A stretch of 64,000 nucleotides of DNA, from assembly GCA_026874595.1 (NCBI GenBank), contig CM049320.1, forward strand, positions 7,501,464-7,565,463, in the 5' to 3' direction. The translations under genes and the position numbers were made by a program. The stretch comes from Sipunculus nudus (taxonomy: Eukaryota > Annelida > Sipuncula > Golfingiida > Sipunculidae). Shown piece by piece: positions 12,165 to 25,284 of the stretch. The stretch's first letter is position 1, and each line of letters begins with the position of its first letter. Below the pieces are notes generated by a model. It was not told where the DNA came from. It saw only the letters and a program-made list of their open reading frames with translations, and ran no database searches.

Positions 12165-12920
12165 TAGTAGGATTATTGTTGATTATGTTGGACCACTTCC
12201 CAAAATAAAATCTTGACATGAATGTTTGCTGACAATTATGTGCGCATCTATCAGGTTACCTTTAGGCAATAACATTGCGCAAAATTAATGCCAAAGGGTT
12301 GTCAAGGTTCTGACTAAGCTTTTTACACTTTTGGAATTAACAAAATCCCTCCAGTCTAAGGGTCTAATTTTATGTCTGGCTTATTCCAGTAAGTTATGTT
12401 TGAGCTAAGAATAAAACAGTTCAGCTCTTCGCAAAAGCATCCTGAAAGTCAGGGCGCCCTCGAGCGTTTTCATCAGACATTAGAAAACATTGTTATGACA
12501 CACAGAAAGACTGGGATGAAGGAATCCACCTATTGCTGTTTTCTGTTAAAGATCCTTTCAAAAGTCCTTAGGATTCAGTCCGTTTGAAGTAGTTTTCGGA
12601 CACTCCGTTCGAGGTCCATTAAAACTGCTTAAAGAAAAACTCTTGTGTAAAAATCCTGATTCTCTTAGTTTATTGCCTATGTATCAGACTTTCGCACTAA
12701 ACTACACAATGCTTGCGAAATTGCAAAGTCTAATCTATCTGCACAAAGTAAAAATGAAAACACAGTATGACAAGCACATTGTAAGTAGGACGTTTGAGCT
12801 TGGTGGAAAGGTCCTTGCCTTACTACCCATCCATGGCAGACCTCTGCAAGCTAGGTATGTTGGTCCTAACATTGTAGACAAGAAAGTCAGTGATTTCTTT
12901 AACAACTGTGCCATGTTAAC
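12165..12920 (+). pseudogene. Integrase remnant, located before the RT
   Basis: RIIVDYVGPLPK with the first catalytic aspartate lies near 12182. HPESQGALERFHQTLEN (12441-12491) has the glutamate of the DDE core. The C-terminal GKVLALLPIHGRPLQARYVG segment follows (about 12808-12860). The middle portion with the second aspartate is degraded. Stops and frameshifts interrupt it throughout. The INT-to-RT order is read directly from the coordinates. Confidence 0.85.
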
Positions 12921-13084
12921 ATGTTGAAAACATATTATGACAGAAATAGCACATCAGATGTTGTACATAATGTTACTGCTGTTTATTGTGTAAAAACCGA
13001 CCCTGACCCTGTTAAAGTGGATGCTGATTGTAAGTGTGATGTAGACATTCAGTGTGGAACATTTCCACTAAAAAAACTAAGACG

Positions 13085-13790
13085 TGGTCAACAACCTGGA
13101 TGCCAAACTGTCACATCTTACCGGACCGAAACAACAAGACCTCAAGAACCTGATGCAGAATTATGAACATTTGTTTTGTGACATTTCAACGCGAACTAAC
13201 ATATTGTGCCATGACGTCGGTATTGGCGAGGCAACCATAGTCAAGCAGCATCCTTATAGTCTGAACCAGAAAAGCAAAAGTATCTACAAAATTAGGTTAA
13301 ATATTTGCTGGACAATGATTTTATTTAACCTAGTAGCATTTACTGGAGGTCACCGTGTATTCTTGTGCCAAAACCTGAAGTTACCGTATGTGCACAGACT
13401 ATCGAAAACGGAACTTTGTCACGGAGACTGACACGTTCCCCATTCCCAGGATCAATGATTGTATTGATAGAGTCGGTAGCTCCAGATATGTTTCAAGTTT
13501 GACATGTTAAAAAGATTCTGGCAAATTCCGCTGACAGAACGAGCGAAAGAAGTGTCCGCATTTGTCCAGTATAAAGTTATGCCGTTTGGCATGAGGAACT
13601 CGCCCGCTATGTATCAGCGCCTCATCCATATGGTTGTCAAGGACATTCAGGGCTGAGACGCATATATTAATGACCTCGTCGTGTACAGCGACACCAGTGC
13701 AATTTCTTCGCGACCTCTTCGAAAGACTTTGCGAAGGACGTCTGACCATCAACTTGACATGCACAAGTAACATTTTTTCTGTTGTAGCTG
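13085..13790 (+). pseudogene. Reverse transcriptase remnant (Ty3-type)
   Basis: It starts at LDAKLSHLTGPKQQDLKNLM, then the IVKQHPYSLN segment, a degraded CTDYRK-like segment near 13395 and VMPFGMRNSPAMYQRLI (about 13578-13628). The catalytic Y-x-D-D box reads YIND (13663-13674), so its first aspartate is lost. A stop lies just before it (TGA at 13653). Stops and shifts make it non-functional. Confidence 0.85.
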
Positions 13791-14330
13791 AACCTTTGAC
13801 TAATTTGTTAAAGAAGACACAAAAGTTTGTATGGAATGTTCATTGCGAAAATGCATTTAAGAATTTTAAAGCAATTCTGCAAAATTCACCAGCTTTAGCA
13901 GCTCCAGACGTTTTTGTACCTTTGAGTAAGCTGTAGATGCTGGTGATACTGCTGCTAGTGCTGTGTTGTTACAAGAAGGCAGTGATGGCATAGATCATCC
14001 AATCTGTTATTTATCAAGAAAGTTTAATACAAACCAGACAAACAACTCCACAATTAAAAAATGATGTTTGGCTTTGATTTTGACATTGCAACATTTTGAA
14101 GTTTATGTTACTTCATCAATCAAGCCTATCATTGTTTTCAGTGATCATAATCCCCTTACGTTCATGAACAAGTTATTGTGTAAAAATCAAAGATTGTTGA
14201 GATGGAGTTTGTTTTTCAGGATTACAATCTTGAAATCAAACACATTAAAGGGAAAGACAATGTACTCGCTGATTTCTTATCGAGATGTTTATGAATGTTG
14301 TAAACGAGATGTTTATGTAATTTTGTAAAT
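13790..14330 (+). pseudogene. RNase H remnant of the Ty3-type element
   Basis: The 14068-14328 frame reads LALILTLQHFEVYVTSS, IVFSDHNPLTFMNK and NQRLLRWSLF, typical of the C-terminal RNase H of Ty3-type pol. The upstream connection segment (FVWNVHCENAFKNFKAIL, 13827-13880) is in another frame. A purine-rich tract (GGAAGAGGAG, 14412-14421) precedes the 3' LTR region. Confidence 0.8.
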
Positions 14331-14457
14331 AAGGTGGTTTTGAAATGTTGTAAATATTTAGTGATTGTGATCGAAAAAAAGAAAGTTTTTAGAGAATTTT
14401 TTTTTCTTTCTGGAAGAGGAGTTTTACATCTATGTTATGTTTTATTGTGTGCAGGAG

Positions 14458-15052
14458 TGTTACATGTGTCTATTGACATTCTGATTCGTCTAGCGCAGGC
14501 ATAGTTCGTTGCTATGGTTCGTTGTTTGGGCGTTGGCTCGCGTGTGGGTCTGAAGCGTAGAGACACAGCGTTCTTTTATTGTTCTAGATGTTTCGTGTCT
14601 GTTCATGTGCGTGTGTATTGTTTTTTCGAGTTTTCCATTTTTAGAATTTTCGGGTCAGAAGCAATAAATGGGGGATGTGCTTAGAGCCGGCGGAAAGGAA
14701 AATACCAGCGAGCACTAAGAGTATTACTTTCTCGTCAGTTTTGGGACATTTTCCAGTTATTACAGTGGTGTCAGATATTCAACGGACTTAATATAGATTT
14801 AATACGGACTGTCTTCACTTTGCCTTTGGATTATTACTATTTACATGGATTTTAGCTGTTAAAGGACTCTTGCTGACCTAGGATCAGGAAACTCTGGTAC
14901 CGTACATTTTATTGCTATACTGTGTAATTGTATTGATTTCGTGTATTCTAATGTTAGAATTGTTCTAAGAATAAAATGTAATTATTTGTTAACAAAATTC
15001 CGCTGATTTCTTTATTCATTCCCCTAGACATTTCACTCTTCCTAGTGTTACA
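14458..15052 (+). repeat. 3' LTR
   Basis: 595 bp, beginning TGTTACATGTGTC and ending CTAGTGTTACA. It aligns with the 5' LTR. It is shorter because of several deletions, notably near 14880 where the 5' copy has an extra segment. Confidence 0.85.
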
Positions 15053-15124
15053 TAATCTGATTTTTTATCTCCGTACCAACTTTGTGCTCCTCATGATTAC
15101 CTGATTTGTTGTTATTTGGTTCCG

Positions 15125-16150
15125 TAACACTTATCAGTGATGTTCTAATGGAGATAATAACATTTTATTTAGGCTGCCCATTTGTTTTAAATCATATAAA
15201 AAACATATCTGTGGGAAATATTCTGCAAGAAACTTTACCATTGAGATGATGAAGTTGATTTCACTCTCTAAATGCTCTTTGTCCGTTTATTCACATCGTG
15301 AATTTTTGTACAAACACGTTTCAAGAGCCAATGATTTAGCTGCCTTTATTCTTAGTGTACTATTTTTACAGAGTATGTGTTAAAAAATATTAACATTTCT
15401 CTGCTGTTATGGGCAATTTACAACCTAAGAGGTAGAAACATCTGAATAAGTTGTAACATAAAGAAACATCCTGTTGAGACGTATGCATCCGATATAGGTC
15501 TTCGTATACTTCTTACTTCTCTGAATTCCTGGCAGCTTTTGAGACTGTTGTTATTTAAAATTAACTGTGATCGGGTAAATTTATAACGTTGATGACAATC
15601 TTACTCTTTTAATTTTGGTAATTAATATTTATCATTACTGATCCAGTTTACAGTGATTGATAGATTGAGACAACTGAATTTCCTAAAAATTGTTTCACCA
15701 ATATTATAAACGTTAAGAGCTCCCTTGTTAATATGTTTCTACAATCCAACATATTTCTAATACATATCTAAAACCCGACTTGTGCTCCTTAATTATAAAA
15801 GAAAAATACGGCTATGGCCATTTCGAGGCCGGGAAAGAGAGTAATCGGCCGATAGCATAAACAATATCTTAATATAGGTTGGCCTATGATATCTATATTG
15901 TAATTGACGGTGCTCATACGAGACATTTCTCCCGCATATCCTCCGTGGCCAAGCCTTGGATATGTATGTTCTGGTCTTAAACTTTCAAGGATGATGGAAG
16001 TTGTATCCGAAGGGGGTCAGTTCCCTCAATGTCTTCTTAATCCTGAGATATTTCACTTGATTATCCAAGGGACGGGACTATTGCAGGGCCCTCTATCAAT
16101 CTACACCAGACCATTCAAGATATTTGTAGTACACTGTTATAACAAATATT
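15125..16150. repeat. Right part of cassette copy I
   Basis: No gene. Continues the homology to 19100-20080 and 40905-41870 that the retrotransposon interrupts. Shared landmarks are TTTTAAATCATAT, TGAGACGTATGCATCC and the segment around ACGGTGCTCATACGAGAC. Confidence 0.75.
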
Positions 16151-17576
16151 TTCAAATAAAAAATTCCATACATATATTCCATCGGTTACTAAAATAATCT
16201 GCTGAATGATACATTTTAGAAACCAGAAAATATAAATACCCAGAAATACATTTTCAAACTAGGAAATACTCGAGCCTGGGGAATAAAAAGGTGGAGAGCT
16301 GAAGAATAAACTCTATTTATTTTATGAGGCTGCTTGAGCCTACCTGGAACCAAACGTTTCGCAAAATACAGCTAGTGAGTTGAAAGCTGCTACTGTTGCC
16401 TGTGCTCCTGTCCAAGCTAATGAATTTGGTGTCTAATATTAAAGGGTAAGTGGCAGAAGTAAATTGACTGCGCCTAATTACCAGATGCAGTTTTGAGTCA
16501 GATTTAAGTATGTATAAAAAAATGTTCAAATTGAAATTTCTATCAAAATGACAAACCATTTACTTTCGATGATGTGTTTCCATTAAAAAATCAATTTTAA
16601 TGGTAGGTAAAGTAGTTTTAAATTTTAAACATAATGTCATAGGGTCTTTATGGTCCTTAATTGCATATTTCTGGACATTCACCCTTTAGAAATAAAATAC
16701 ATAGGAATATTTGATACACATTTCGTTAAAACACCAACCAGTCTCCTTTGATGCAGCATGATTATCACCTGTGCCTTAGTTAAAACATATTTATTTCAGT
16801 TGAATTTTAGGCGTCGCACTGTATGCTCATCAAGTACTCTTCAACTTTCATATGGTAAGATAATATATCAAAATTTGATCTAAATTAAGCACAATTACAA
16901 TTATAATATGTGACACACACATATATGTTACTATACACACGGTACAAACACTATGAATGGCAAATAAATACATATGCAGCCGTTCCATTTATCATCGTCA
17001 TATTTCTAGTGAACATCAATGCTTTCATAAATCATCCCCAAGTTATTCATAAACCTTTTCGCCTTTGGATAAATAACTGAACCTTATTATAAATTGCTCT
17101 GTTTGCCTCAATGTTTTAAGTTTATATCTCCATATAACAACATTTTAAACAAAATCAGCTGGGATGCTCGTTTTCTTCTACATTCGACTATGTTCGACTT
17201 CTTTTAGATGAATGGTTCTACAACTTTCATAGATACGGAAACATTTAACCATAATATGTATGGATCTGATTTTTGTTAGATTCTTAATTAAGACTGAAAG
17301 CATTCCTCTTTGAACAGTTAAAAGTCTATGAAAATTAAAATTGGCTATAAGGATGAGCTGCAACTCGTGTACAGCAGGAAACAAGTCATTAGCTTCTTTT
17401 TTTATCAAGGTAACAATGGCTCAGGAAATCCTTTTAGAATAACATGGTACGAAAAGTGTGCATATACATACACCATACAAACTATAACACCTGCGATGAA
17501 AATGGTGTCTTCATTGCAGCTTAAACCCGATAAAATGTATACCAATCTTAAAAATCAACCTGAAGGGGTTTTCTTA

Positions 17577-18864
17577 TCAATGATATTTGAGCTTTGCGTG
17601 TCCTTCATAATACACTTCTGCTTGGGTACAATCCTTTTCATTCCAAAATTGGTCAATGTTTTCATAGACTTTGTGAAAGTTTTCATGGGTGTGTAGATTC
17701 ATATAAGTCACAAATACCTGTTCCCTTAGTTGCACATCATAATATTGTCCATTCAAAACATTGATTGTAGAATGTAGTATTCAAATAAAGTTTTAAACAT
17801 GCGGCTAGTTCAGACGGGGATTTAAAATCGGTAATATTGATGAATGATTGATTTGGAAGATATTTCTTGTAATCATACCCGTAAAAGACGACGGGCACCA
17901 CATTCAGTTTAAGAATTCTCCAAAGTTTCTCTGATGCGTAATCTTTACAAATACTGTCCTCGAATGAAAGGTAAAATTTGTATCTGGCGTTCAGCATGGA
18001 ATGGCAGAGGATTCTATCATCACAGGACAGCGTGCCACATCTTCCGTATATATCCACGTCTATATGCTTCGCAAGTTCCTCGACGTATTTCCCTCGGTGA
18101 CTCTTTGTGACACAATGGCTTACAAACCATGCGACAAGTTTAGTTTTGCCTTTTGAATAATCAACCAATTTCCTTTCAGGAACATTCCTCTTAAGCTTTC
18201 CCAATGATCCGTAAAGAATATAAATATCAGAATCATGACTGACTGTCTGTGTTAGGTTAAAGATCCCATTATATTGCGTTAACGGACCGGGGGTTTTCTA
18301 GGGGGACTCCTTGGTAAAATAAAAACACAAATACCTGGTTCGGATGACGGACCTTTGGCATCTCCTCAACAGATCTTATATTGAACAAGTTAACTATCAC
18401 TGCATTGCTGCGGTTTATTTTTGAACGATCATCACAGTCCCTGAATTTACAATTATTACGGCGGAAGGCTTCTTGCCCTAACCCGAAACCAAATGATTTG
18501 TCATAGTGGTTAGCTGTCCAGAACAATATTTTCTTTATTAATTACTTACCTAGCACGGTTGTAGAGTTATTTAATGGTTTATGCTCTGAGATAGTTGCCC
18601 CTTCGTCAAGTTAGTCCATGTCATTTTACACCGAGACAGTGGTTTAGGAAGACAACCGGTGGAATTCAAATACAAACACCCCGCACAATATAGTATGCCA
18701 ACACATATTAGCAGCCTGTACATTTTAATAACCATCTTCTTGTATTTAGGTGGCACTTGTCCTGTTTTAGAATATCGTTTTTCAACGACCTCACCTGTTG
18801 TAAAGGCACAGACAGTTTTGTTGTGGAAGTCTTTCTCACATTATTTTTCCCATTGCTGAGATAT
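17577..18864 (-). pseudogene. Alpha-1,3-fucosyltransferase pseudogene (second 39338-type copy)
   Basis: Three open stretches (18571-18756, 18269-18526, 17737-18204) cover the anchor (YRLLICVGILYCAGCLYLN), the FGFGLGQEAFRRNN region and most of the catalytic half. Defects are: first ATG changed to ATA, frame breaks between all three stretches, a 9-base deletion in the CETTDDRS region, an indel-scrambled ESP motif region (near 18300-18325), and VLGG of the donor-binding domain changed to VFYG. The C-terminal cysteine-rich tail (17577-17737) is shifted out of frame. It shares some derived changes with the 8574 pseudogene, such as the KSHRGKYVEEL segment, so these two are closer to each other than to the intact gene. 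Confidence 0.92.
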
Positions 18865-20410
18865 GAATATTTACTGAAGCGTCATATGCTTAGTAAGACA
18901 TGTATATGAACATGGTTGTGTTGTCTGAGTTTATGACGAGGCAGATGCTGATCATTCAAGCCGATCATGAAGCAAATAATAGAGGATTCATTACAGTGTA
19001 ACAAAAGCCATTGTTAACATTGAAGCTTATGTTACAGACCTTCCTTTGTTAGGTTCTGATAACTTTCATGATAGTTTTTGCGCAACTGCATATAAATCAT
19101 AATAGTGATATTTTAATAGAGATAATAAAATCTATATTTACGCTGCCCATATGTTTTAAATCATATCGATGGGAATTATTCTTCAAGTTATTTTATCATT
19201 GAGATGATGAAGTTGATTTCACTCTCAAATTCCTCAATGTCCCTTTATTCACATAATGTTATTTTGTACAAACACGTTTTCAGAGCCACTAATTTAGCTG
19301 CCTTTATTCATAATCTATATTTACAGAGAAAGTAAATAAAATATTAACATGTCTCTGCGGTTATGGGTAATTTACAATCTAAGAAGAAAAACATGTCAAT
19401 AAGCTGCAACATAATGAAACATCCTGTTGAGACGTATGCATCCCATATAGGTCTTCCTATACTTCTTACTTCTCTGAATTCCAGGCAGCCCTTTGTGATT
19501 GTACCCAACTATGATCAACTGTGACCGGGTAAAGTTATAACGTTTAGGACAGTCTTGCTCTTTTAGTATTCGTAATAAATATTTATCATTACTGATCCAG
19601 TTTGCAATGATGGATAGAGTGAGATTACTGAATTTCCTTACAAATGTTTCACCATACAAAGTGGTAAACACTGCCTTGTTGATATGTTTCTACAAGCCAA
19701 TATACTTTCCTGCATATCTAAAACCCGACATGTTTTCCTTAATTATAAGGCAAGGTGTGGCTATGACCATTTGGAGGCCGGGAAATAGACTGATGGGCCG
19801 ATAGCATAAACAGTATCTATGTAGAAGTTTGCCTATGATATGTATGTTGTAATTGATGGTGCTTATACGAGACGATTGTCCCGCATATCTTCCGTGGCAA
19901 AGCCTTGGATATGCACGTTTCTGGTCTTAAACTTTCGGGGATGAAGGGAATTGTGTCCTAAGAGGGACAGTTCCCTTATTGTCTTCTTAATCCTGAGATA
20001 TTTCACTTGATTATTCGCATGACGATTGCAGCGCCCACAATCAATCTACACTAGACCATTCGTAGTACATTTGTAGTACACTGTTAACCACTAGGCCTAG
20101 AGTAATATACCTAAGCTCCCATACCATTACTAATAACACGTGCTTCTATTAAATCTTTAAACTAACTGGCCTCTTTTCAAAGACTAAGCTAAATTCCAAT
20201 ATACTTGCAAAAATGACCTTATCAGTCCCGAATAAGAATCTGGATACCAAAAGTCTTTTATGGTCATAGATTAAAACATAAGCCTAAACGGTCAATTGTT
20301 GCTGAGATATTGCTTAACACGTATGAAACCGAATTTTGCAATAGCATCTAGCATTATGGCTAGAGCCAACCATGGCTCGGGTTATGGACTTCCATAGATT
20401 TTGTTCAATG

Positions 20411-20755
20411 TCAACACACATGGGGAAAAACCGTCAAATCGAACTGCAAACACAAGTATTTTTCTCTATGTATAATGGGGAATACTGGTAATTGCGTTGA
20501 CAGACAAGAAAGAACTATTTCGAAACGATGCCAATTGTGTCCTAAGGGGATTTTTTCTACATTGTCTTGTTTTTGCGAAAGATCTATCACAGCGGCACAG
20601 TCCAGAGTTAATCCGTCCCCTCGACATGTGGGGTGGATCACTACAAGAACAAGATAAAGAAATATCCTAGTTATCACATGGTCAATTGATGCCAGTTGAC
20701 TCATTATAACTTTGTGGCATTTCAGTGAAATTTCTGATACCTTTACATCATTCAA
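20411..20755 (-). CDS. Hypothetical small secreted-like ORF (unassigned)
   Basis: A 114-codon minus-strand frame in the right flank of cassette copy II. Residues about 30-44 form a hydrophobic run (IFLYLVLVVIHPTC) that could be a signal peptide core, followed by a hydrophilic tail with a few cysteines. I do not recognise the product. The homologous stretch of copy IV (about 42230-42630) hits a stop a few codons after the equivalent start, so the frame is not conserved between copies. It may be chance or a first exon. Confidence 0.2.
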   Translation of the reverse strand: MNDVKVSEISLKCHKVIMSQLASIDHVITRIFLYLVLVVIHPTCRGDGLTLDCAAVIDLSQKQDNVEKIPLGHNWHRFEIVLSCLSTQLPVFPIIHREKYLCLQFDLTVFPHVC

Positions 20756-21589
20756 TTTCTCCTCTCCTGTGGAAGACTACACAGATCTTGCGTTTTTATC
20801 CAGGTTATTGTTCGTTACATTTTAGATAATTTAGACTGTTCCGCCTGTCTACAACTTCACATTTATGTTGTCTTCCAAATACGATGAAACGACACTGACA
20901 AAAAAGGATTAACTTGACCTCTACAGTTGGGCTTGGTGGTGTATCGGTCATACGATTGCGCGGCCTTATATTTACTCAATGTTATTTTATTTGAGTCCAA
21001 AAGCTCTGCACCATAAAGTAAGCCTACACCTATCATCAATTTGTGCTTTTAAAGGACCATCTTCCTGGTTAATGTTTGGAGTTGTGCTGTTGTAGAAAAT
21101 ATTTTTTTACCTCAAACGACAGTACCTGTTGAAACGGTAAAGTTTAGTTTTTGATACACCGGCAGTCTTTCTGTGAAAGCTTTGTTTGGTTGTTAATTTT
21201 TTAGTGGTAAAATCTGAATATTTAGTGAACCGTCGAATACATGTTCAAACATTATCATGCAGTTAGTTCCGTTGTCGGAGTTTGTGGTCAGGGAGGTGAA
21301 TGGATCATCAAAGTTGGTCATCAAGTAGGTTTACAACGTTGATGTAAATGTAAAATCTTTTGATGAAATACGATTTTCGGTACACAACAGTTTTTTTCAG
21401 AATTAAGAAATACTAAATGAGGCGAATTACACTATTCGTACATTTTGTGTATTTTCATCATTTAACAAGGATATTTTGTTGACATCACCCCAGTTCCTTT
21501 GCTTTAAGCTTTAAATGTAAACGCCGGATGAGATGAACATACTGGTTGTAGTGTGGAGTAGTAGAGTGAGCCCATAGATATAAAAGGGC

Positions 21590-23080
21590 ATGTCAAAACA
21601 CACGCTGATCTGATGTCATTATGTTGGGAATCCATTAGTTCACGCACATTTTATGCGCAAAAATTGTACCTTTAAGCATATTAAGCGCTTAAGAATTTTC
21701 TATTAATGCACAGGGGTGTTAGTTGTTACTTTTAGGTAAAGACATATTAGGTAAAGATATTATAATGAGTGAAACCTTTTCGTTAAGCCCTTCAATAAGG
21801 GCCGTATCCTGTAGTTCCATAGGCGAAAAAAGGGTGGATTGAGATATTTTTGGTGGTTTAACTGCATGGCACCCTTAAACCATATGGGATATAATTAGTC
21901 TGGGTTAAGTCCGCGGACTGTGTGCAAAATATATAGTTAGACATTCTGAGGGGTAGTCTAAAGGTGGACTAACTTCAAAGCAAACACAATATCAGCCAAA
22001 CCTTTCCCTATGAGAAGATCCTACAAGCAATAATAAACTTCAAAACCAAGAATAAAATATACCGGTGGTGAAAGTATAAACACTCGCATCTTGCCGGTTA
22101 GGTTTTACGATGAGGAATAATAACACTATGTTTATCAAGGACAACAGCATTATTATTGCCAAGATATAAGGTTTGCCTATATAAGTTTATTTTCAAAACA
22201 ACATTTAAAGATAAGATTTCATCTTATCATACGAAAACCTGGCTGAATAACTTAGACGTAGAAATGCTGTTCTTTAAGAATGATATAAAGGGATAATTGC
22301 TATTAATGAGCAGCATTCTCTGTTGATAGTAACAATTGATAAACAGTGATAAACAAAATATAAATAATTATCACTGCAAAATTTATTATACGAGGTAAAA
22401 AAAATGAGAAGTTGTGATTTTGCAGCATTGAAGTTGCAGACCAAAAGAAGCGCTACAAGTAGATACAGACCAGGACAAGTGTTGCACTGGATATGGACCA
22501 GGACAAGATTGGCCGATAGGCTTTTATAGGTAGGAAATGTCGAATATTTTATGAATATATAACAAAACCTGAGCAGGATGTTGCCTGTAATCTAAATGTA
22601 AGGAGCGTCAGGATTTGTCTGACATCTTAAATAAATGATAACAGGAAATGGATTGATAAATATTGTGTAATTTAATGCTATACACAAATATTTTCAAAAA
22701 TACCATTCCATTCATATAATTTATTGTGTTTCGTTTACTTAACTAATCTGCTGAATGATACATTATAAAAACCTAAAAATATAAATACCCAGAAATACTT
22801 TTCCCAAATTTGGAAATACCCGAGACTGGGAAATAAAAAGATGGAGAGTTGAGGAATAAACTATATTACTTTTTTAGTCTGCTTCAGCCTACCAGGAACC
22901 AAACGTATCGACAAAAAATGTAAGATGAAAACTGCTACTGTCGCCTGTGCTGCTGTGAAAGTGAAAGATGTTAATGACTACGCTAGAATACCAGACGCAG
23001 TTTGGAGTCAGGTTTTAATTATTTATAAATAAAACTTCGTTCAAATTTCAATAAGAAATTTCTATTAAAATGTTAAATGA
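21590..23080. repeat. Cassette copy III remnant without a fucosyltransferase
   Basis: The start (around TGATCTGATGTCATTATGTT) matches the cassette start at 34947. 22380-23060 matches 7790-8340, with GATTTTGCAGCATTGAAG, TATGGACCAGGACAAG and AGGAGCGTCAGGATTTGTC. No fucosyltransferase sequence lies between them. 21720-22380 matches nothing else I could see in the window. Confidence 0.6.
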
Positions 23081-23526
23081 AAATAACATATAAAATAAAA
23101 AAAACAACAGCATGAACGTTTAAAAAAAAAATCAAATTGTCTACAAAATAATTGTGTTACATTGTGTCAATCATCCAAGTCAGGTGCATATTCAACATAA
23201 GAAAGAAAAAAATCTTAAGCTTAAAATAAAATAAATTTTACAACCAACATTCAACATAAATGATCTTTAACACATACACAGATAACAAGAAGTTCAATGC
23301 TATATATTAGTATACTTTTTCTAAATTGTTCTCTCTCTTGAGGCAAAATTTAAGAAACCTCTTACAGTAGTGAATAACAAAATAATGCATAATACCAAAT
23401 GAGAAAAAAAGTACGCATGTGAGTAGTGGTAGAGGGTCCACACTCTACTGATTTTATATCCATAAATCATATCTGTTATAAAGTGTGTTTTATATTTAAG
23501 TTGGGGCCCAGACGATCGGAGAAAAG

Positions 23527-23602
23527 TTACACCTATTTCAGATGAAATGCTAATACTGACATATTTACACCTATTTCAGATGAAATGCTAATACTGACAT
23601 AT
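23527..23602. repeat. Perfect 38-bp tandem duplication
   Basis: TTACACCTATTTCAGATGAA and the following 18 bases occur twice head to tail (23527-23564 and 23565-23602) without a mismatch. Confidence 0.95.
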
Positions 23603-25284
23603 TTGATCAGATAAAAAAAAGTAGGTAGGCTCTTTGGGGACCGCACGATTAGAAGCCGTATATCTTGGTACTTGTATTTGATAGTTGAAAGTAACGGTTA
23701 TATATCATGCATATTTAACTAGCTAGGAGACACGCAGCGCCCGGTAATTGGTAACAAGGTCAGAGGGATGAAACAGGCTCCGGGACTTCCGTGATACAGA
23801 GGAGCCACTCACAGGAGCGTTACGTTTAGTTACCTACGACGTCACGGTATCTATGTCAAGCCAGTGTGTAAGAGTCACACATCATCCAGCAGTGCTTAAC
23901 TCTGTGTGAAGTCACGAAATATTCTCATTTGCTGAATAAATATTAATGAATAGATCTTTCCCCATAGTTGCGACATCTATTGGTGGCTACTGACACGAAG
24001 TGTAAGGATCTGCTACGTCGACATGGCGATTGTTTCTTATCTTTAAAATAAAACAAGAAAGAAATTCATTCTCATTCTGAGAGGCCAGGATTCTTTTTAT
24101 TCAACTGAAGGATACCTGGTTGTATTTATTTTTTCTATGTTACATCTACAGATCCCCTTATGTCTGGGTCTGTTTTATACAATTTATATATATTTTTTTC
24201 CTGAGAATTTGTTTCTACAGTCAACTAAGCCAAGAAAATCACGGTTTGAGCATCTCATTTTCTTACAGTCTTAGTCCGAATGCACTGAAGCAGGAAGCAG
24301 TCCCAAAAAAGCATTTGGACATAATTTCTTTGATTTGAAATATTTGACTAATACCGTCAATTTTGTTTGAGATTATTTTAAATACTAATATAAAATGCAC
24401 AATGGGGTTGTTTTAAGGCCACCTGTCATAATAGCTAGAGCCAACCCGGTAGTTTGCATGGTTTTCCTAGACCCGTACACAGGTAGTTAAGCACAGTGCG
24501 CATGCTTGTGGTAAAACTAATGTTGCCAATAAAGATCTGACACAGACGACAATACACTCGGTTTTACTGCTTGCAAACCTGCTGGAATACCCGCTGCTGA
24601 GTTCCATGATCACAGCGTAAACTTACTGCAGTATGAACCATAACATTTATGTTATCCATGCTGTATAAATATTCCTGGTATATCACCCGTTCTTGCGGCT
24701 GGGTTGTCAATCGGAAGATATGAACCAGAGTTGTTCTGATAAATGGCACTGCGAAATTCCCCTTGCGAAATAATATCACATTCTACAGGACTCTTTTTTG
24801 GGGGGGAGACCCTATTAGGACATGGCATCGTTACAGACAGCAAAAGACCTGAGACGTGATCGTAGAGGAGTTGTCTGACCACAAATAAGTGCCACAACGA
24901 GTTTCTTACATTTCGAATCTGAGATTTAACAAATACAATAGTTTCTATGTCGATAAAACTAACCGAGCTTGTTTAACAATAGATATCTATCTTCTAATGG
25001 AAAAGGTCCATAGAGATTCATAAAATAATTGAATAAGGACCATGCATTTCTTTACACTATTGTATTATTTCTTGTGCAGGAACTAGTCCGCTTAAGTTTG
25101 CATGGTTTCTGGTATAGGCGCTGCGATAGAACCTTTGTGTGATCATGTTAAATGCCTCAGGATATATGGAAGATAGGGAATTGACCCCTTTGAGGCATAT
25201 TTGTCAACGTTCTTGACAGTTCAAAACAAATATCGGGTATTTACGAGGCGTGCCCACAGACTTCGGGTTAGTTCTACCAACGTG
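23603..25284. other. Gene-free stretch
   Basis: No frame resembles a known protein. Overlapping minus frames at 24564-24897 have no recognisable motif. AATAAA-containing blocks near 24048 and 24530 could be decayed LTRs, but I found no partner copies. Confidence 0.4.

Larger units (their letters stand above)
10155..15052 (+). mobile_element. Degenerate Ty3-type LTR retrotransposon, integrase upstream of RT (Gmr1-like order)
   Basis: Two direct repeats (10155-10796 and 14458-15052) bound an internal region of about 3.7 kb. Similarity between the ends may extend some 30 bp further out on the left and about 30 bp on the right. Internal order on the plus strand is gag, protease, integrase, reverse transcriptase, RNase H. 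Integrase before RT is the order of Copia elements and of the Gmr1-like lineage of Ty3-type elements known from fish and invertebrates, while the RT sequence itself is Ty3-type. Every domain is broken by stops and frameshifts. The element splits cassette copy I: bases just outside it match adjacent bases at 19100 and 40905. Confidence 0.88.
6330..16150 (-). repeat. Fucosyltransferase cassette, copy I (disrupted)
   Basis: The left part (6330-7050) is homologous to 34912-35654: both have the motif around ATAAACAGGTCTGATGTCAT, the TA run and the GATTTGAGGC segment. A truncated gene (7050-7736) and a full-length dead gene (8574-9879) follow. The right part resumes after a retrotransposon insertion at about 15125-16150 and matches 19100-20100 and 40910-41870. 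The gene order equals that of the intact cassette at 34.9-43.5 kb, so this is a segmental duplicate. Boundaries are approximate. Confidence 0.72.
16150..21590 (-). repeat. Fucosyltransferase cassette, copy II
   Basis: Left flank (16150-16620) matches 8080-8420. A dead fucosyltransferase follows at 17577-18864, and the long right flank (18865-21590) matches 40676-43480 nearly colinearly. Only the 39338-type gene is represented. The 35654-type gene is absent from this copy. Boundaries are approximate. Confidence 0.72.

Noticed and set aside
24564-24897. Overlapping 71- and 81-codon minus-strand frames
   Set aside because: No family motif, two competing frames, no repeat or splice context.
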